The position numbers and the translations under genes are program-made. The notes under the pieces are model-generated. The model made no database searches. It saw only the letters and a list, made by a program, of their open reading frames with translations, and was not told where the DNA came from. Below, one piece after another: positions 45,840 through 53,844 of a stretch of 64,000 nt of DNA (position 1 is its first letter; each line of letters opens with the position of its first letter). Source of the stretch: Sporosarcina oncorhynchi (GTDB lineage Bacteria; Bacillota; Bacilli; Bacillales_A; Planococcaceae); assembly GCF_033304615.1 (NCBI RefSeq), contig NZ_CP129118.1:306001-370000 (forward strand). The letters are read 5' to 3'.

Positions 45840-47705
45840 ATGATTTGTACAATCCAACAAGTAAGTAAAATGTTAGGCGGCAACACGATCTTTGAAAATC
45901 TTTCATTAGATATTAAAACAGGTGATAAATTAGGCATTGTAGGGCGGAATGGTAGTGGGAAAACGACATTATTTAAACTCATTGCTGGTGTTGAACCACC
46001 GGATACTGGTCAAATTCATTATAAAAAGGGGACTACTATCGGTTATTTAGCCCAAATCCCTTTATTCGAGAAATCGATGTCAGGTTATGATGTTCTGAAA
46101 AGCGCATTCGCTGAACTTGTAACGATTCAACAGCAACTGGCTGAACTTGAATTGAAATTATCGAATGCTGAAGATGGAAGTATGGAACGGCTGCTCCTAC
46201 AATATGGACAATTGCAGGATGAATTTGTTCGACGAGACGGTTATACGATGGACTCGGAAATTGAAAAAATCATTAATGGTCTTCAATTACGCTCCTTTGT
46301 AGGTAGAGACTTCAGAGAAATGAGTGGCGGCGAGCAGACGAAAGTGATGCTTGGTAAACTATTATTGACACAACCAGATTTGCTTTTATTGGATGAACCA
46401 ACAAACCATTTGGATCTATTTGCGGTGGAATGGCTTGAGGAATACTTAGCAGAATACACGGGTACCCTCGTTATCATTTCTCACGATCGTTATTTTCTAG
46501 ATCACGTTGTTAAAAAGGTCGCTGATCTTGAAGAAGGGGAACTTCATCTTTATAGCGGAAATTATAGTTCTTTCATTCAAGAAAAAGAAGAACGTCTTCT
46601 TCGTGAGTTTCAAGACTATGAGGAACAACAGAAGAAGATGAAAAAGATGAAAGAAGCGATCAAAAGACTTAGAATCTGGGCAAACGAAGCGAATCCGCCG
46701 AATGCAGGCTTGCATAGACAAGCAAGAAATATGGAACGGGCATTAGAACGGATGGAAAAGGTGCGTAAACCGTTAGTCGATCCTAAGAAAATGGGGTTAA
46801 CGTTTGAATCGGCACAAAGGAGCGGCAAGGAAGTCGTCATTATGCAAGACGTAAAAAAGAACTTTGGAGAAAAAGTGTTACTTAGTGAAGCGGATTTACA
46901 CGTCTATTGGAAGGATCGGACCGCGATTGTCGGCAAGAATGGAAGTGGGAAGTCGACAATCCTTAAGATGCTGATTGGCCAATTACATCCTGATGAGGGA
47001 GTTTGTAAGCTAGGCAGTAATGTAAAAGTAGGCTTCCTATCACAGCATTTTGAGATGAGTAATCCAAAGGCTCGACTAATCGATGCCTTTCGTGAAGAGG
47101 TAAGTGTGTCGGAAGGTGAATCAAGACATATCCTGGCAAAATTCATGTTTTATGGACCTGACGTTTTCAAACGAGTCGGGGATTTGAGCGGCGGTGAGCG
47201 GATGCGATTGAGACTCGCTCAACTTATGCATCAGGACGTGAACTTGTTGGTGTTGGATGAACCGACAAATCACTTGGATATAGAATCTCGTGAAGTGTTG
47301 GAAGATGCATTGGAGGAATTTCCAGGAACGATTCTCGCTGTCTCGCACGACAGGTACTTTTTGAATAAGTTGTTCTCCCGCACTGCTTGGTTGGAAGAAG
47401 GGGAAATCACGATGTTCGAAGGCTCATTTGATTGGGCTAGAACGAAATGGCATGAACTGCAGCAAGCGCGAGTCGTGGAGCACCCTCTGAAACCGATTCC
47501 TGTGAAAAAACAGCTAGCTAAAGAAGAAGTTTTGGTGGATAGAGAGGCTGAAATTGAAAGACTTGAACTACGGATTCGTCAATTGGAGCAGGATCTTTTG
47601 ACAGAAAGTGAATGGGAAAGTTATGAGTTAGGCATGAAAAACTTATGTGAGATGAAAACGAGTTTGGATGCTTACTATGAAAAGTGGATGAGTGAATGTG
47701 AATAA
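45840..47705 (+). CDS. ABC-F family ribosome-associated ATPase (candidate antibiotic ribosome protection protein)
   Basis: A 621-residue soluble protein with two ABC domains and no membrane segment. Domain 1: GIVGRNGSGKTTLFKL, MSGGEQTKVMLG, LLLDEPTNHLD. Domain 2: AIVGKNGSGKSTILKM, LSGGERMRLRLA, VLDEPTNHLD. The linker between them (~residues 240-330) is a charged helical hairpin with ANEANPPNAGLHRQARNMERALERM, which in ABC-F proteins reaches the peptidyl-transferase centre. A C-terminal coiled coil follows. The leader and attenuator upstream suggest antibiotic-inducible expression. The subfamily was not resolved. The ATG follows AGAGGAAG. Confidence 0.9.
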   Translation: MICTIQQVSKMLGGNTIFENLSLDIKTGDKLGIVGRNGSGKTTLFKLIAGVEPPDTGQIHYKKGTTIGYLAQIPLFEKSMSGYDVLKSAFAELVTIQQQLAELELKLSNAEDGSMERLLLQYGQLQDEFVRRDGYTMDSEIEKIINGLQLRSFVGRDFREMSGGEQTKVMLGKLLLTQPDLLLLDEPTNHLDLFAVEWLEEYLAEYTGTLVIISHDRYFLDHVVKKVADLEEGELHLYSGNYSSFIQEKEERLLREFQDYEEQQKKMKKMKEAIKRLRIWANEANPPNAGLHRQARNMERALERMEKVRKPLVDPKKMGLTFESAQRSGKEVVIMQDVKKNFGEKVLLSEADLHVYWKDRTAIVGKNGSGKSTILKMLIGQLHPDEGVCKLGSNVKVGFLSQHFEMSNPKARLIDAFREEVSVSEGESRHILAKFMFYGPDVFKRVGDLSGGERMRLRLAQLMHQDVNLLVLDEPTNHLDIESREVLEDALEEFPGTILAVSHDRYFLNKLFSRTAWLEEGEITMFEGSFDWARTKWHELQQARVVEHPLKPIPVKKQLAKEEVLVDREAEIERLELRIRQLEQDLLTESEWESYELGMKNLCEMKTSLDAYYEKWMSECE

Positions 47706-47720
47706 GTAAGTTCGTTTTTG

Positions 47721-47768
47721 AAAATGTCAGTGTGTTCGCAGTTAATGCGTACATATTGACATTTTTAT
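47721..47768 (+). terminator. Terminator after the ABC-F gene
   Basis: AAAATGTCA (47721-47729) and TGACATTTT (47757-47765) form a perfect 9-bp stem around a long loop, followed by TATTT. Confidence 0.65.
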
Positions 47769-47865
47769 TTAAGAATTAATATTATTTAGCGCTTTATTGA
47801 TTTTCATTAATAATAAAATAAAGAGAGATATGATGTAAATAAGAGAAAGGAGGACGATACGAATT

Positions 47866-48231
47866 ATGGCATATCCCGTTATTAGTCATTGTCCTGTTTG
47901 CAGCGAAACGTTAAAAATTACAAAGCTTCACTGCTCGAAATGCCATACCACGATCGAAAATGAATTTGAACTATCTAAACTTGCCGCATTGACAGGTGAT
48001 CAATTGCAATTTGCCGAGGTTTTCCTCGCATGTAGGGGGAATATTAAAGAAGTTGAAAAGGAATTGGGGATTTCCTATCCGACTGTTCGTGGGAAGTTGA
48101 ATGAGGTTGTAAATTCACTTGGGTATGAAATGAAAAAGAAAAGTGATGTGGATGAAAAGAAAGTGATCGCCATGCTGGCGAGTGGGGAAATTACTACAGA
48201 AGAGGCAATCTCGCTTTTGAAAAATGAATAG
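47866..48231 (+). CDS. DUF2089-family protein (zinc ribbon plus HTH)
   Basis: A 121-residue protein. The N-terminal zinc ribbon has CPVC (Cys9, Cys12) and CSKC. The middle part reads like an HTH (FLACRGNIKEVEKELGISYPTVRGKLNEVV), and the C-terminal helix pair (DEKKVIAMLASGEITTEEAISLLKN) is SHOCT-like. It probably acts as a small DNA-binding regulator of the two genes behind it; this is inference. The start follows AAAGGAGG. Confidence 0.85.
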   Translation: MAYPVISHCPVCSETLKITKLHCSKCHTTIENEFELSKLAALTGDQLQFAEVFLACRGNIKEVEKELGISYPTVRGKLNEVVNSLGYEMKKKSDVDEKKVIAMLASGEITTEEAISLLKNE

Positions 48232-48243
48232 GGGGAATTCATA

Positions 48244-48630
48244 ATGAAGACTGAAATTGAAAAGGTATTGACGATGGTACAAGAAGGTAAAGTTGATGCT
48301 GCAAAGGGATCAGAGCTTATTGAAGTTTTACAAGGGCGAGAGTCTAGCGGTGGAAATTTCGCTAAACCAGTTGCTTACACAGATAAAGTATTGAAAATCC
48401 GTGTTGTATCGGCTGAAAATGATAATGTTTCCGTCAATTTACCAATAAAACTAATTAAAGTGCTTTTGAAGGCAGGTTATAATATTGCGGGGAACATTCC
48501 TCAATCTGAGAAATATGTGAAGGATCTTGATATTGATATAATTATCGAGGCGATTGAAAATGAATTGGATGGGCAGATTGTGGATGTGAAATCCGCGGAT
48601 GGCGATAATGTTTCCATTGTAATTGAATAA
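48244..48630 (+). CDS. SHOCT-like domain protein of unknown function
   Basis: A 128-residue protein. The N-terminal ~30 residues form a SHOCT-like helix pair (EIEKVLTMVQEGKVDAAKGSELIEVL). The rest has an alternating beta/alpha pattern (KVLKIRVVSAENDNVSVNLPIKLIKVLL) ending in a DGDNVSIVIE strand. This resembles the repeat units of YvlB-type proteins. It is 12 nt after the DUF2089 gene, so they are co-transcribed. No signal peptide. Confidence 0.8.
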   Translation: MKTEIEKVLTMVQEGKVDAAKGSELIEVLQGRESSGGNFAKPVAYTDKVLKIRVVSAENDNVSVNLPIKLIKVLLKAGYNIAGNIPQSEKYVKDLDIDIIIEAIENELDGQIVDVKSADGDNVSIVIE

Positions 48631-48631
48631 T

Positions 48632-48916
48632 ATGATGAAAGTTAAATTGAAAACGGGGAAAGTCCGTTTGTTTATTCCGATTCCTTACGTTTTTCTAACG
48701 GTTGGTGTTACAATTCTTTCATCCAAATGGATTCATAAGAATATTAATAAGTGGATAGCAGACGGGCACAAAAAAGAAGACTCACAAGCATTCATGTTGC
48801 CACCGTTAGATAAAAAAGAACTTAGAGAGATTGTCTCGGAACTGAAAAAGCATAGAGGGCTTGGCCTAGTAAACGTTAAGGCAAAGGATGGCACTGAAGT
48901 TATCGTGAAACTATGA
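48632..48916 (+). CDS. Small membrane protein coupled to the SHOCT-like gene
   Basis: A 94-residue protein. The N-terminal part is basic (MMKVKLKTGKVRLF), then comes one membrane segment (IPIPYVFLTVGVTILSSKWI). A cytoplasmic-type tail ends with LGLVNVKAKDGTEVIVKL, which echoes the VDVKSADGDNVSIVIE end of the preceding protein. There is no ribosome site of its own; the ATG lies 1 nt after the previous stop, so expression probably depends on coupling. An in-frame TTG at 48623 is less likely. Function unknown. Confidence 0.7.
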   Translation: MMKVKLKTGKVRLFIPIPYVFLTVGVTILSSKWIHKNINKWIADGHKKEDSQAFMLPPLDKKELREIVSELKKHRGLGLVNVKAKDGTEVIVKL

Positions 48917-49010
48917 TAGCTTCTTTTTTTCGGGCTGTAGAAGAAAAATCTTATTTGCGGATAGAAAAGACTTGCCAAATAGAAACAGTAAGTGTAATAT
49001 AATGACTAGA

Positions 49011-49033
49011 TGACCGTAATAGTATTTCGGTCA
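49011..49033. promoter_or_regulatory. Candidate TetR operator 1 (TGAC-N15-GTCA)
   Basis: TGACCG and CGGTCA form a 6-bp inverted repeat with outer tetramers 15 nt apart. The same TGAC-N15-GTCA arrangement recurs upstream of the yhgE gene at 49649. It lies just before the TetR start, fitting autoregulation. It also argues against the in-frame ATG at 49010 being the real start. Confidence 0.6.
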
Positions 49034-49057
49034 ATAAAGCGTTTGAGAGGTGAGGAA

Positions 49058-49627
49058 GTGGATCGTAGACTGGAAATAATGGAAGCTGCGGCTAAATCTT
49101 TTTCGCTATTCGGATACAAGGCGACAACGATGGATCAGGTGGCGAAAATTGCGAATGTCGGTAAAGGTACCATCTATACGTTTTTTTCGAATAAAGAAGA
49201 ATTGTTTAATGCAATTGTTCTAATGATGATCGAAGAAATGCGTTCGGTATCAGAATCGGTAATGGTGGAAGGTGCATCATTTGAACAGAATGCCCATGCA
49301 CTGCTCTTTCAGATGTTGAAATTCCGAAAGACGCATTTATTGTATGCCAAGTTAATCGATGAAGAAAAAGAGTTACGGACTCCTGCAGTCATCGAAGTAT
49401 TAGCTGAAATTGAGGGAGAAATCGTTTCTTATATAAAAACAAAAATCGAACGGGCAATGGCGAAAGGTGAATTAAAACAATGTGACAGTGAACTCGTCGC
49501 ATTTCTATTATTCAAATCGTATATGTCGCTAGTCGTCGATTGGGGTAAAACGCATGACGAAGAATTGTCTGAAGAGCGGATTGCTGGATTATTAGGTGGA
49601 ACGATTTTCACAAGTCTCTTAGCTTGA
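49058..49627 (+). CDS. TetR-family regulator next to yhgE
   Basis: A 189-residue regulator. The N-terminal HTH includes AAKSFSLFGYKATTMDQVAKIANVGKGTIYTFF in part, and a helical ligand-binding domain follows. The GTG at 49058 is preceded by AGAGGTGA. The longer form from 49010 would translate through the likely operator. It corresponds to the YhgD/YhgE gene pair of Bacillus. Shared TGAC-N15-GTCA sites suggest it controls both itself and yhgE. Confidence 0.9.
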   Translation: MDRRLEIMEAAAKSFSLFGYKATTMDQVAKIANVGKGTIYTFFSNKEELFNAIVLMMIEEMRSVSESVMVEGASFEQNAHALLFQMLKFRKTHLLYAKLIDEEKELRTPAVIEVLAEIEGEIVSYIKTKIERAMAKGELKQCDSELVAFLLFKSYMSLVVDWGKTHDEELSEERIAGLLGGTIFTSLLA

Positions 49628-49648
49628 GACTCTTTTTTTATTCAAGAT

Positions 49649-49671
49649 TGACTGTTTGATGAATTTAGTCA
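49649..49671. promoter_or_regulatory. Candidate TetR operator 2 upstream of yhgE
   Basis: TGACT and AGTCA (with ATTGACT/AGTCAAT extension, 49647-49673) form an inverted repeat, again TGAC-N15-GTCA as at 49011. It lies in the 69-bp gap between the regulator and yhgE. Confidence 0.6.
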
Positions 49672-49696
49672 ATCAGTACTAATGGAGGAATGTCGG

Positions 49697-51910
49697 ATGA
49701 AAAAATCAATGATAGGTGCTGAATGGAAACAGCTATTGCGTACTCGGAAAATGCTTGTACCGATGATTGCGATTCTGTTTATCCCAGTTTTATATGCAGG
49801 TATGTTCTTGTGGGCGTTTTGGGATCCATACGAAAATATGGATGCGCTACCTGTGGCAATCGTTAATGCGGACAAAGGTGCCGAGTTGGAAGGAAAAAAA
49901 CTTTCGATTGGTGAAGAATTAGTCGACAAGCTGGTGGAAAGTAAGAATTTTGACTTTCAGGTAGTGTCCAAAACGGACGCGGAGAAAGGCTTGAAAAACC
50001 AAGAATACTATATCGCGATTGAAATACCGGAGAACTTTTCGGAGCATGCTACGACGTTGCTGGATGATGATCCTCAAAAATTGACGATTACGTATAAGCC
50101 GAATGAAGGGTATAACTTCTTGTCTGGCCAAATTGGTGAGACGGCGATGGACCGGATACGTGCAGAAGTGAATGAAAAGGTTGCTTCCACGTATGCAGAG
50201 CAGTTGTTTGATTCGATTGCTGCCATGGGCGATGGTTTTGGTGAAGCGGCGGATGGTGCAGGAGAGTTACATGACGGTTCCAGTAAGCTTGCGGATGGTG
50301 CGAGCGATTTAAAAGGGTATTTAGAAACGTTGGCGTCTAGCACGATTACGTTAAAAGACGGTTCCGACAAGTTGGCCAAGGGTACGAGTGATGCGGCAAA
50401 AGGTGCAGCGGATCTTAATGTAGGCATTGGTACATTGGCTACTGGCGCGAAAGATCTTAGAAGTGGTGCTGATCAGGCATCTGCAGGCGCATCGGACTTG
50501 ATGGCGGGCATTACAAATTATACGGCTGCAGTTGAGAAGTTGAAAAACAGCTATGCACAAATTGGTCAGAAAGAGACCGAGTTTGGGCAAGCAGTCGGCA
50601 CAATTAATGAGAAAACAGGAGCATTGAATGGAGCTGCTCAAAAGCTTACAGAAGGCTCTAAAAATGTAAATGCAGGTATTAATGGATTGTCTGAACAATT
50701 GGCACCAATTTTGGCTTCATTGCCAGAAGAACAGCAAGCTGCATTACAAGGTGCACTTGGTCAATTGAAACAAGGAAGTGCTGAACTTTCAGGCGGTATG
50801 CAGGAACTTTCATCAGGAACTGCAGCGCTTTGGGAAGGGACGGCGCAATTGAAAGGTGCCGCGGGACAATTGAGTGAAGGTCATGCGCAAGCTTTGGCAG
50901 GTCTCGATCAGTTGAATGCGACATCGGGTCAGTTGATGGGTGGTGCAGAGGCGCTTGCACAAGGTAACGGCGCATTAGCTCAAGGGCTTGCACAACTTTC
51001 CGACGGTGCAAGTAAAGCACAAACCGGTTCTTCAAGTCTTGCCGCAGGTTTGCAGGAGTTGAATGCAGGAACAGGTACGTTGAAAGATGGCACAGGTACG
51101 TTGGCGTCGAAATCCAAGGAACTTGCGGATGGTTCGACGACATTATCAGATGGTATGAATGAACTGAACGAAGGGACACTTACTTTGCAGGAAAAACTTG
51201 CTGAAGCAAAGGAAACTGCGGGTGAAGTGAATCCGACAGATAAAACGTATGAAATGGCAGCAGCTCCGGTAGCTGTGAATAAAGAAGAGATTAATCATGT
51301 TCCGAACTACGGAACTGGCTTCGCTCCTTACTTCTTATCACTCGGATTGTTCGTCGGTGCGTTATTGTTATCGATTGTCTTCCCACTAGTGGAACCTGCA
51401 ATCAGACCGACTGGCGCATTTAGTTGGATGGCGAGTAAAGTATCAGTATTGACGATTGTTGGAATCATCCAGGCTTTGGTTGCTGTCGGTGTTATTAAAT
51501 ATGGTCTTGGCATGGAGACGGCGAGTATGCCGCGATTCATATTGACGGCAATTATTACAAGTTTCACGTTCATTGCACTTGTGCAGATGCTCGTGTCAAT
51601 TTTCGGGGATCCTGGCCGCTTCATGGCAATCCTTATTCTGATTTTACAATTGACGACGAGTGCAGGGACATTCCCATTGGAATTAATCCCAGAACCGCTT
51701 CAAATATTCAACGTATTGTTGCCAATGACGTATTCCGTCCAGGCATTCAAAGCGGCGATTTCAACTGGTGACTTCGCGCAACTATGGGCGAATAATGGTG
51801 TGTTGATTGGATTTATCGTTGCGTGTCTAGCGATCACATTTGGCTATTTCGCATTAGTGTTCAAAAAACGCTATTCAGGTTTACCGGCAGAAACAACTGT
51901 AGAAGCATAA
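49697..51910 (+). CDS. yhgE: YhgE/Pip-family membrane protein
   Basis: A 737-residue protein. There is one N-terminal membrane helix (~16-40, VPMIAILFIPVLYAGMFLW) with the family-typical WDPYENMDALPVAIVNADKG after it. A long extracellular part follows (~45-545) with many short helical repeats of the type GxxxLxxGxxxLxxG. Five membrane segments are near the C terminus (from ~550). Family members include phage-infection proteins and Esx/type VII-associated proteins (EsaA relatives). The ATG at 49697 is 8 nt after GGAGGA. It probably works with the upstream TetR gene. Substrate unknown. Confidence 0.9.
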   Translation: MKKSMIGAEWKQLLRTRKMLVPMIAILFIPVLYAGMFLWAFWDPYENMDALPVAIVNADKGAELEGKKLSIGEELVDKLVESKNFDFQVVSKTDAEKGLKNQEYYIAIEIPENFSEHATTLLDDDPQKLTITYKPNEGYNFLSGQIGETAMDRIRAEVNEKVASTYAEQLFDSIAAMGDGFGEAADGAGELHDGSSKLADGASDLKGYLETLASSTITLKDGSDKLAKGTSDAAKGAADLNVGIGTLATGAKDLRSGADQASAGASDLMAGITNYTAAVEKLKNSYAQIGQKETEFGQAVGTINEKTGALNGAAQKLTEGSKNVNAGINGLSEQLAPILASLPEEQQAALQGALGQLKQGSAELSGGMQELSSGTAALWEGTAQLKGAAGQLSEGHAQALAGLDQLNATSGQLMGGAEALAQGNGALAQGLAQLSDGASKAQTGSSSLAAGLQELNAGTGTLKDGTGTLASKSKELADGSTTLSDGMNELNEGTLTLQEKLAEAKETAGEVNPTDKTYEMAAAPVAVNKEEINHVPNYGTGFAPYFLSLGLFVGALLLSIVFPLVEPAIRPTGAFSWMASKVSVLTIVGIIQALVAVGVIKYGLGMETASMPRFILTAIITSFTFIALVQMLVSIFGDPGRFMAILILILQLTTSAGTFPLELIPEPLQIFNVLLPMTYSVQAFKAAISTGDFAQLWANNGVLIGFIVACLAITFGYFALVFKKRYSGLPAETTVEA

Positions 51911-51912
51911 GG

Positions 51913-51953
51913 AAAAGCGATCCACGGGAGAAATTCCGTCGGATCGCTTTTTT
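51913..51953 (+). terminator. Terminator after yhgE
   Basis: AAAAGCGATCC and GGATCGCTTTT pair, with an inner ACGG/CCGT extension, followed by TTTGG. Confidence 0.9.
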
Positions 51954-52006
51954 GGTTTGATATGGGTCTGTGGTCTGTTGATTGGATTGGATGTAAATGT
52001 TGCTTT

Positions 52007-52398
52007 CGCGCCCGTAAAAGTGTGATGTGCGCTCGTAAGTGTTGCTTCCGCGCCCGTGAAGGTAGGATGCGCGCTCGTAAGTGATGCTTCCGCGCCCGTA
52101 AAAGTGTGATGCGCGCTCGTAAGTGTTGTTTCCGCGCCCGTAAAAGTGTGATGCGCGCTCGTAAGTGTTACTCTCGCGCCCGTAAAAGTAGGATGTGCGC
52201 TCGTAAGTGTTGCATCCGCGCCCGTAAAAGAAGGATGCGCGCTCGTAAGTGTTGTTTCCGCGCCCGTAAAAGTGTGATGCGCGCTCGTAAGTGTTGCTCC
52301 CGCGCCCGTAAAAGTGTGATGCGCGCTCGTAAGTGTTGCTCCCGCGCCCGTAAAAGTGTGATGTGCGCTCGTAAGTGTTGCATCCGCGCCCATAAGTA
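52007..52398. repeat. 42-bp tandem repeat array (about nine units)
   Basis: CGCGCCC begins at 52007, 52049, 52091, 52133, 52175, 52217, 52259, 52301, 52343 and 52385, an exact 42-bp period. Each unit has two related halves, one CGCGCCCGTAAAAGTGTGAT-like and one CGCGCTCGTAAGTGTTGCTT-like (~21 bp each). The last copy is degenerate. Because 42 is a multiple of three, several frames stay open across it. None has a good start or ribosome site, so these open frames are judged non-coding. Function unknown. Confidence 0.92.
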
Positions 52399-52539
52399 GT
52401 AATGGTGCACCTGAGCAAACAGGCAAGTCACCATCTACCATGTTAAAACCAAGATTAATTTGTCAAAAGCATGCTGCGCGAGAGGGTGAGAACAGGAAAT
52501 CGGTGTGTTACCGCGATAGGTCAATTGGCTTGTATTCAG

Positions 52540-52800
52540 AACCGCTCAAGTTCTTGTAAATCCGCTCAACCCGGTGCGAAAACCGCTCAAGTTCTTGTAA
52601 ATCCGCTCAACCCGGTGCGAAAACCGCTCAAGTTCTTGTAAATCCGCTCAACCCGGTGCGAAAACCGCTCAAGTTCCTGTAAATCCGCTCAACCTCGTGC
52701 GAAAACCGCTCAAGTTCTTGTAAATCCGCTCAACCTCGTGTGAAAACCGCTCAACCTCGTGTGAAAACCGCTCAACCTCGTACGAAATCCGCTCAACCCA
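52540..52800. repeat. 41-bp tandem repeat array (CCGCTCAA core)
   Basis: ACCGCTCAAG-type units begin at 52541, 52582, 52623, 52664, 52705 and 52746 (41-bp period). The array then breaks into single ~20-21-bp half-units at 52767 and 52787. Each unit holds two CCGCTCAA cores, one followed by GTTCTTGTAAAT and one by CCCGGTGCGAAA or CCTCGTGCGAAA. A 41-bp period cannot keep a reading frame, so it is non-coding. It shares the doubled-21-bp design of the neighbouring array but not its sequence. Confidence 0.9.
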
Positions 52801-52815
52801 ATCTGCATTCTTACA

Positions 52816-53709
52816 TTAAGATCCAACATAATCTCCCCCGTCTACATGAATTGTTTGGCCGGTCATGTAGCTGGAATCGTTTGAAGCAAGGAAGACATAG
52901 GCTGGTGCATTTTCGGATGGTTGGCCGCGACGTTTTACGGGTGTGTCATCGCCATGTGCTGCTACTTGTTTGGCGTTGAATGTAGCCGGGATAAGTGGTG
53001 TCCAGATTGGACCGGGGGCAACCGCGTTGACACGAATGCCTTTTTCAGCCAGGTTCAATGCGAGTGAGCGCGTAAATGTTGTGATGGCTCCTTTCGTTGC
53101 GGAGTAGTCGAGTAGACCCGGAGAGCCGTTATACGCTGTGACGGATGAAGTGTTGATGATGCAGTCGCCTTCTGTCATATGCGCGAGAGCCGCTTTTGAC
53201 AGATAAAACAAACCAAAGAAGTTCGTGTCGAACGTTTCGCGCAATTGATCACCGGATATATTGGCGATGTCGTCTTGAGGAAACTGTTTGCCGGCATTGT
53301 TGACGAGTATATTCAGGCTGCCGAATTCGCCAATCACTTCATCGACCAGTTTCTCACAGTTTTCTTCATCACTTATATCGATGCGAATTTGCTTCGCTTG
53401 ACCACCGTACTTTTTAATAAGTTCTACAGTTTTCTTTGCATCGACGTCCTCTTCTTCATCCAAATAAGCAATGGCCACATTTGCTCCTTCTTTTGCGAAA
53501 GCGACGGCAACCGCGCGACCGATTCCGCTATCTCCTCCGGTAATCAGTGCGTTCTTGCCTTGAAGTTTACCGGAGCCTTTATACTTTTCATCATCATAAA
53601 TAGGTGGCGGATCCATCTCCGCTTCTACTCCTGGCTGGTGGGACTGTGTCTGGGGTTTTACATCTTTGTCAATTTTTTCGTATTTATCTTCATGTTGGTT
53701 GTTGTTCAT
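52816..53709 (-). CDS. SDR-family oxidoreductase (general-stress type)
   Basis: A 297-residue NAD(P)-dependent short-chain dehydrogenase. It has a ~45-residue polar N-terminal extension, as in the Bacillus general-stress SDRs (YhdF/YdaD type). Cofactor motif ALITGGDSGIGRA, NILVNNAGKQ, catalytic INTSSVTAYNG...YSATKGA (Ser, Tyr, Lys), and the C-terminal MTGQTIHVDGGDYVGS are present. The start follows AAGGAGGAG. A SigB-type promoter lies directly upstream. Substrate unknown. Confidence 0.92.
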   Translation of the reverse strand: MNNNQHEDKYEKIDKDVKPQTQSHQPGVEAEMDPPPIYDDEKYKGSGKLQGKNALITGGDSGIGRAVAVAFAKEGANVAIAYLDEEEDVDAKKTVELIKKYGGQAKQIRIDISDEENCEKLVDEVIGEFGSLNILVNNAGKQFPQDDIANISGDQLRETFDTNFFGLFYLSKAALAHMTEGDCIINTSSVTAYNGSPGLLDYSATKGAITTFTRSLALNLAEKGIRVNAVAPGPIWTPLIPATFNAKQVAAHGDDTPVKRRGQPSENAPAYVFLASNDSSYMTGQTIHVDGGDYVGS

Positions 53710-53746
53710 GTAGCTCTCCTCCTTATATACTCTTCTGAAGAACAGT

Positions 53747-53772
53747 ATTCCCTTGTCATTTTTTCAGTAAAC
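53747..53772 (-). promoter_or_regulatory. SigB-type promoter of the SDR gene
   Basis: Read on the minus strand, GTTTAC (53772-53767) is followed after 14 nt by GGGAAT (53752-53747). This fits the SigB consensus GTTTAA-N12-15-GGGWAW. It lies 38 nt before the SDR start codon. Confidence 0.75.
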
Positions 53773-53844
53773 ATCCATTAATCTTTCAAACTAGTTTACG
53801 GAGTTTGTGAATAGGGGATAGGAATGGAGAAGGGGTGTAAAAAT

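Noticed and set aside
49682-51910. Type VII secretion locus based on the YhgE/EsaA likeness
   Set aside because: No EssC, WXG100 or other type VII genes in the window; only the TetR partner is present.
52007-52398. CRISPR array
   Set aside because: The whole 42-bp unit repeats with only point differences; there are no unique spacers and no cas genes nearby.
51861-52441. Repeat proteins of ~185 residues in two minus-strand frames and 97 residues on the plus strand
   Set aside because: Open frames arise only because 42 is divisible by three. They overlap each other and the yhgE end, and lack ribosome sites. The adjacent 41-bp array does not keep a frame.
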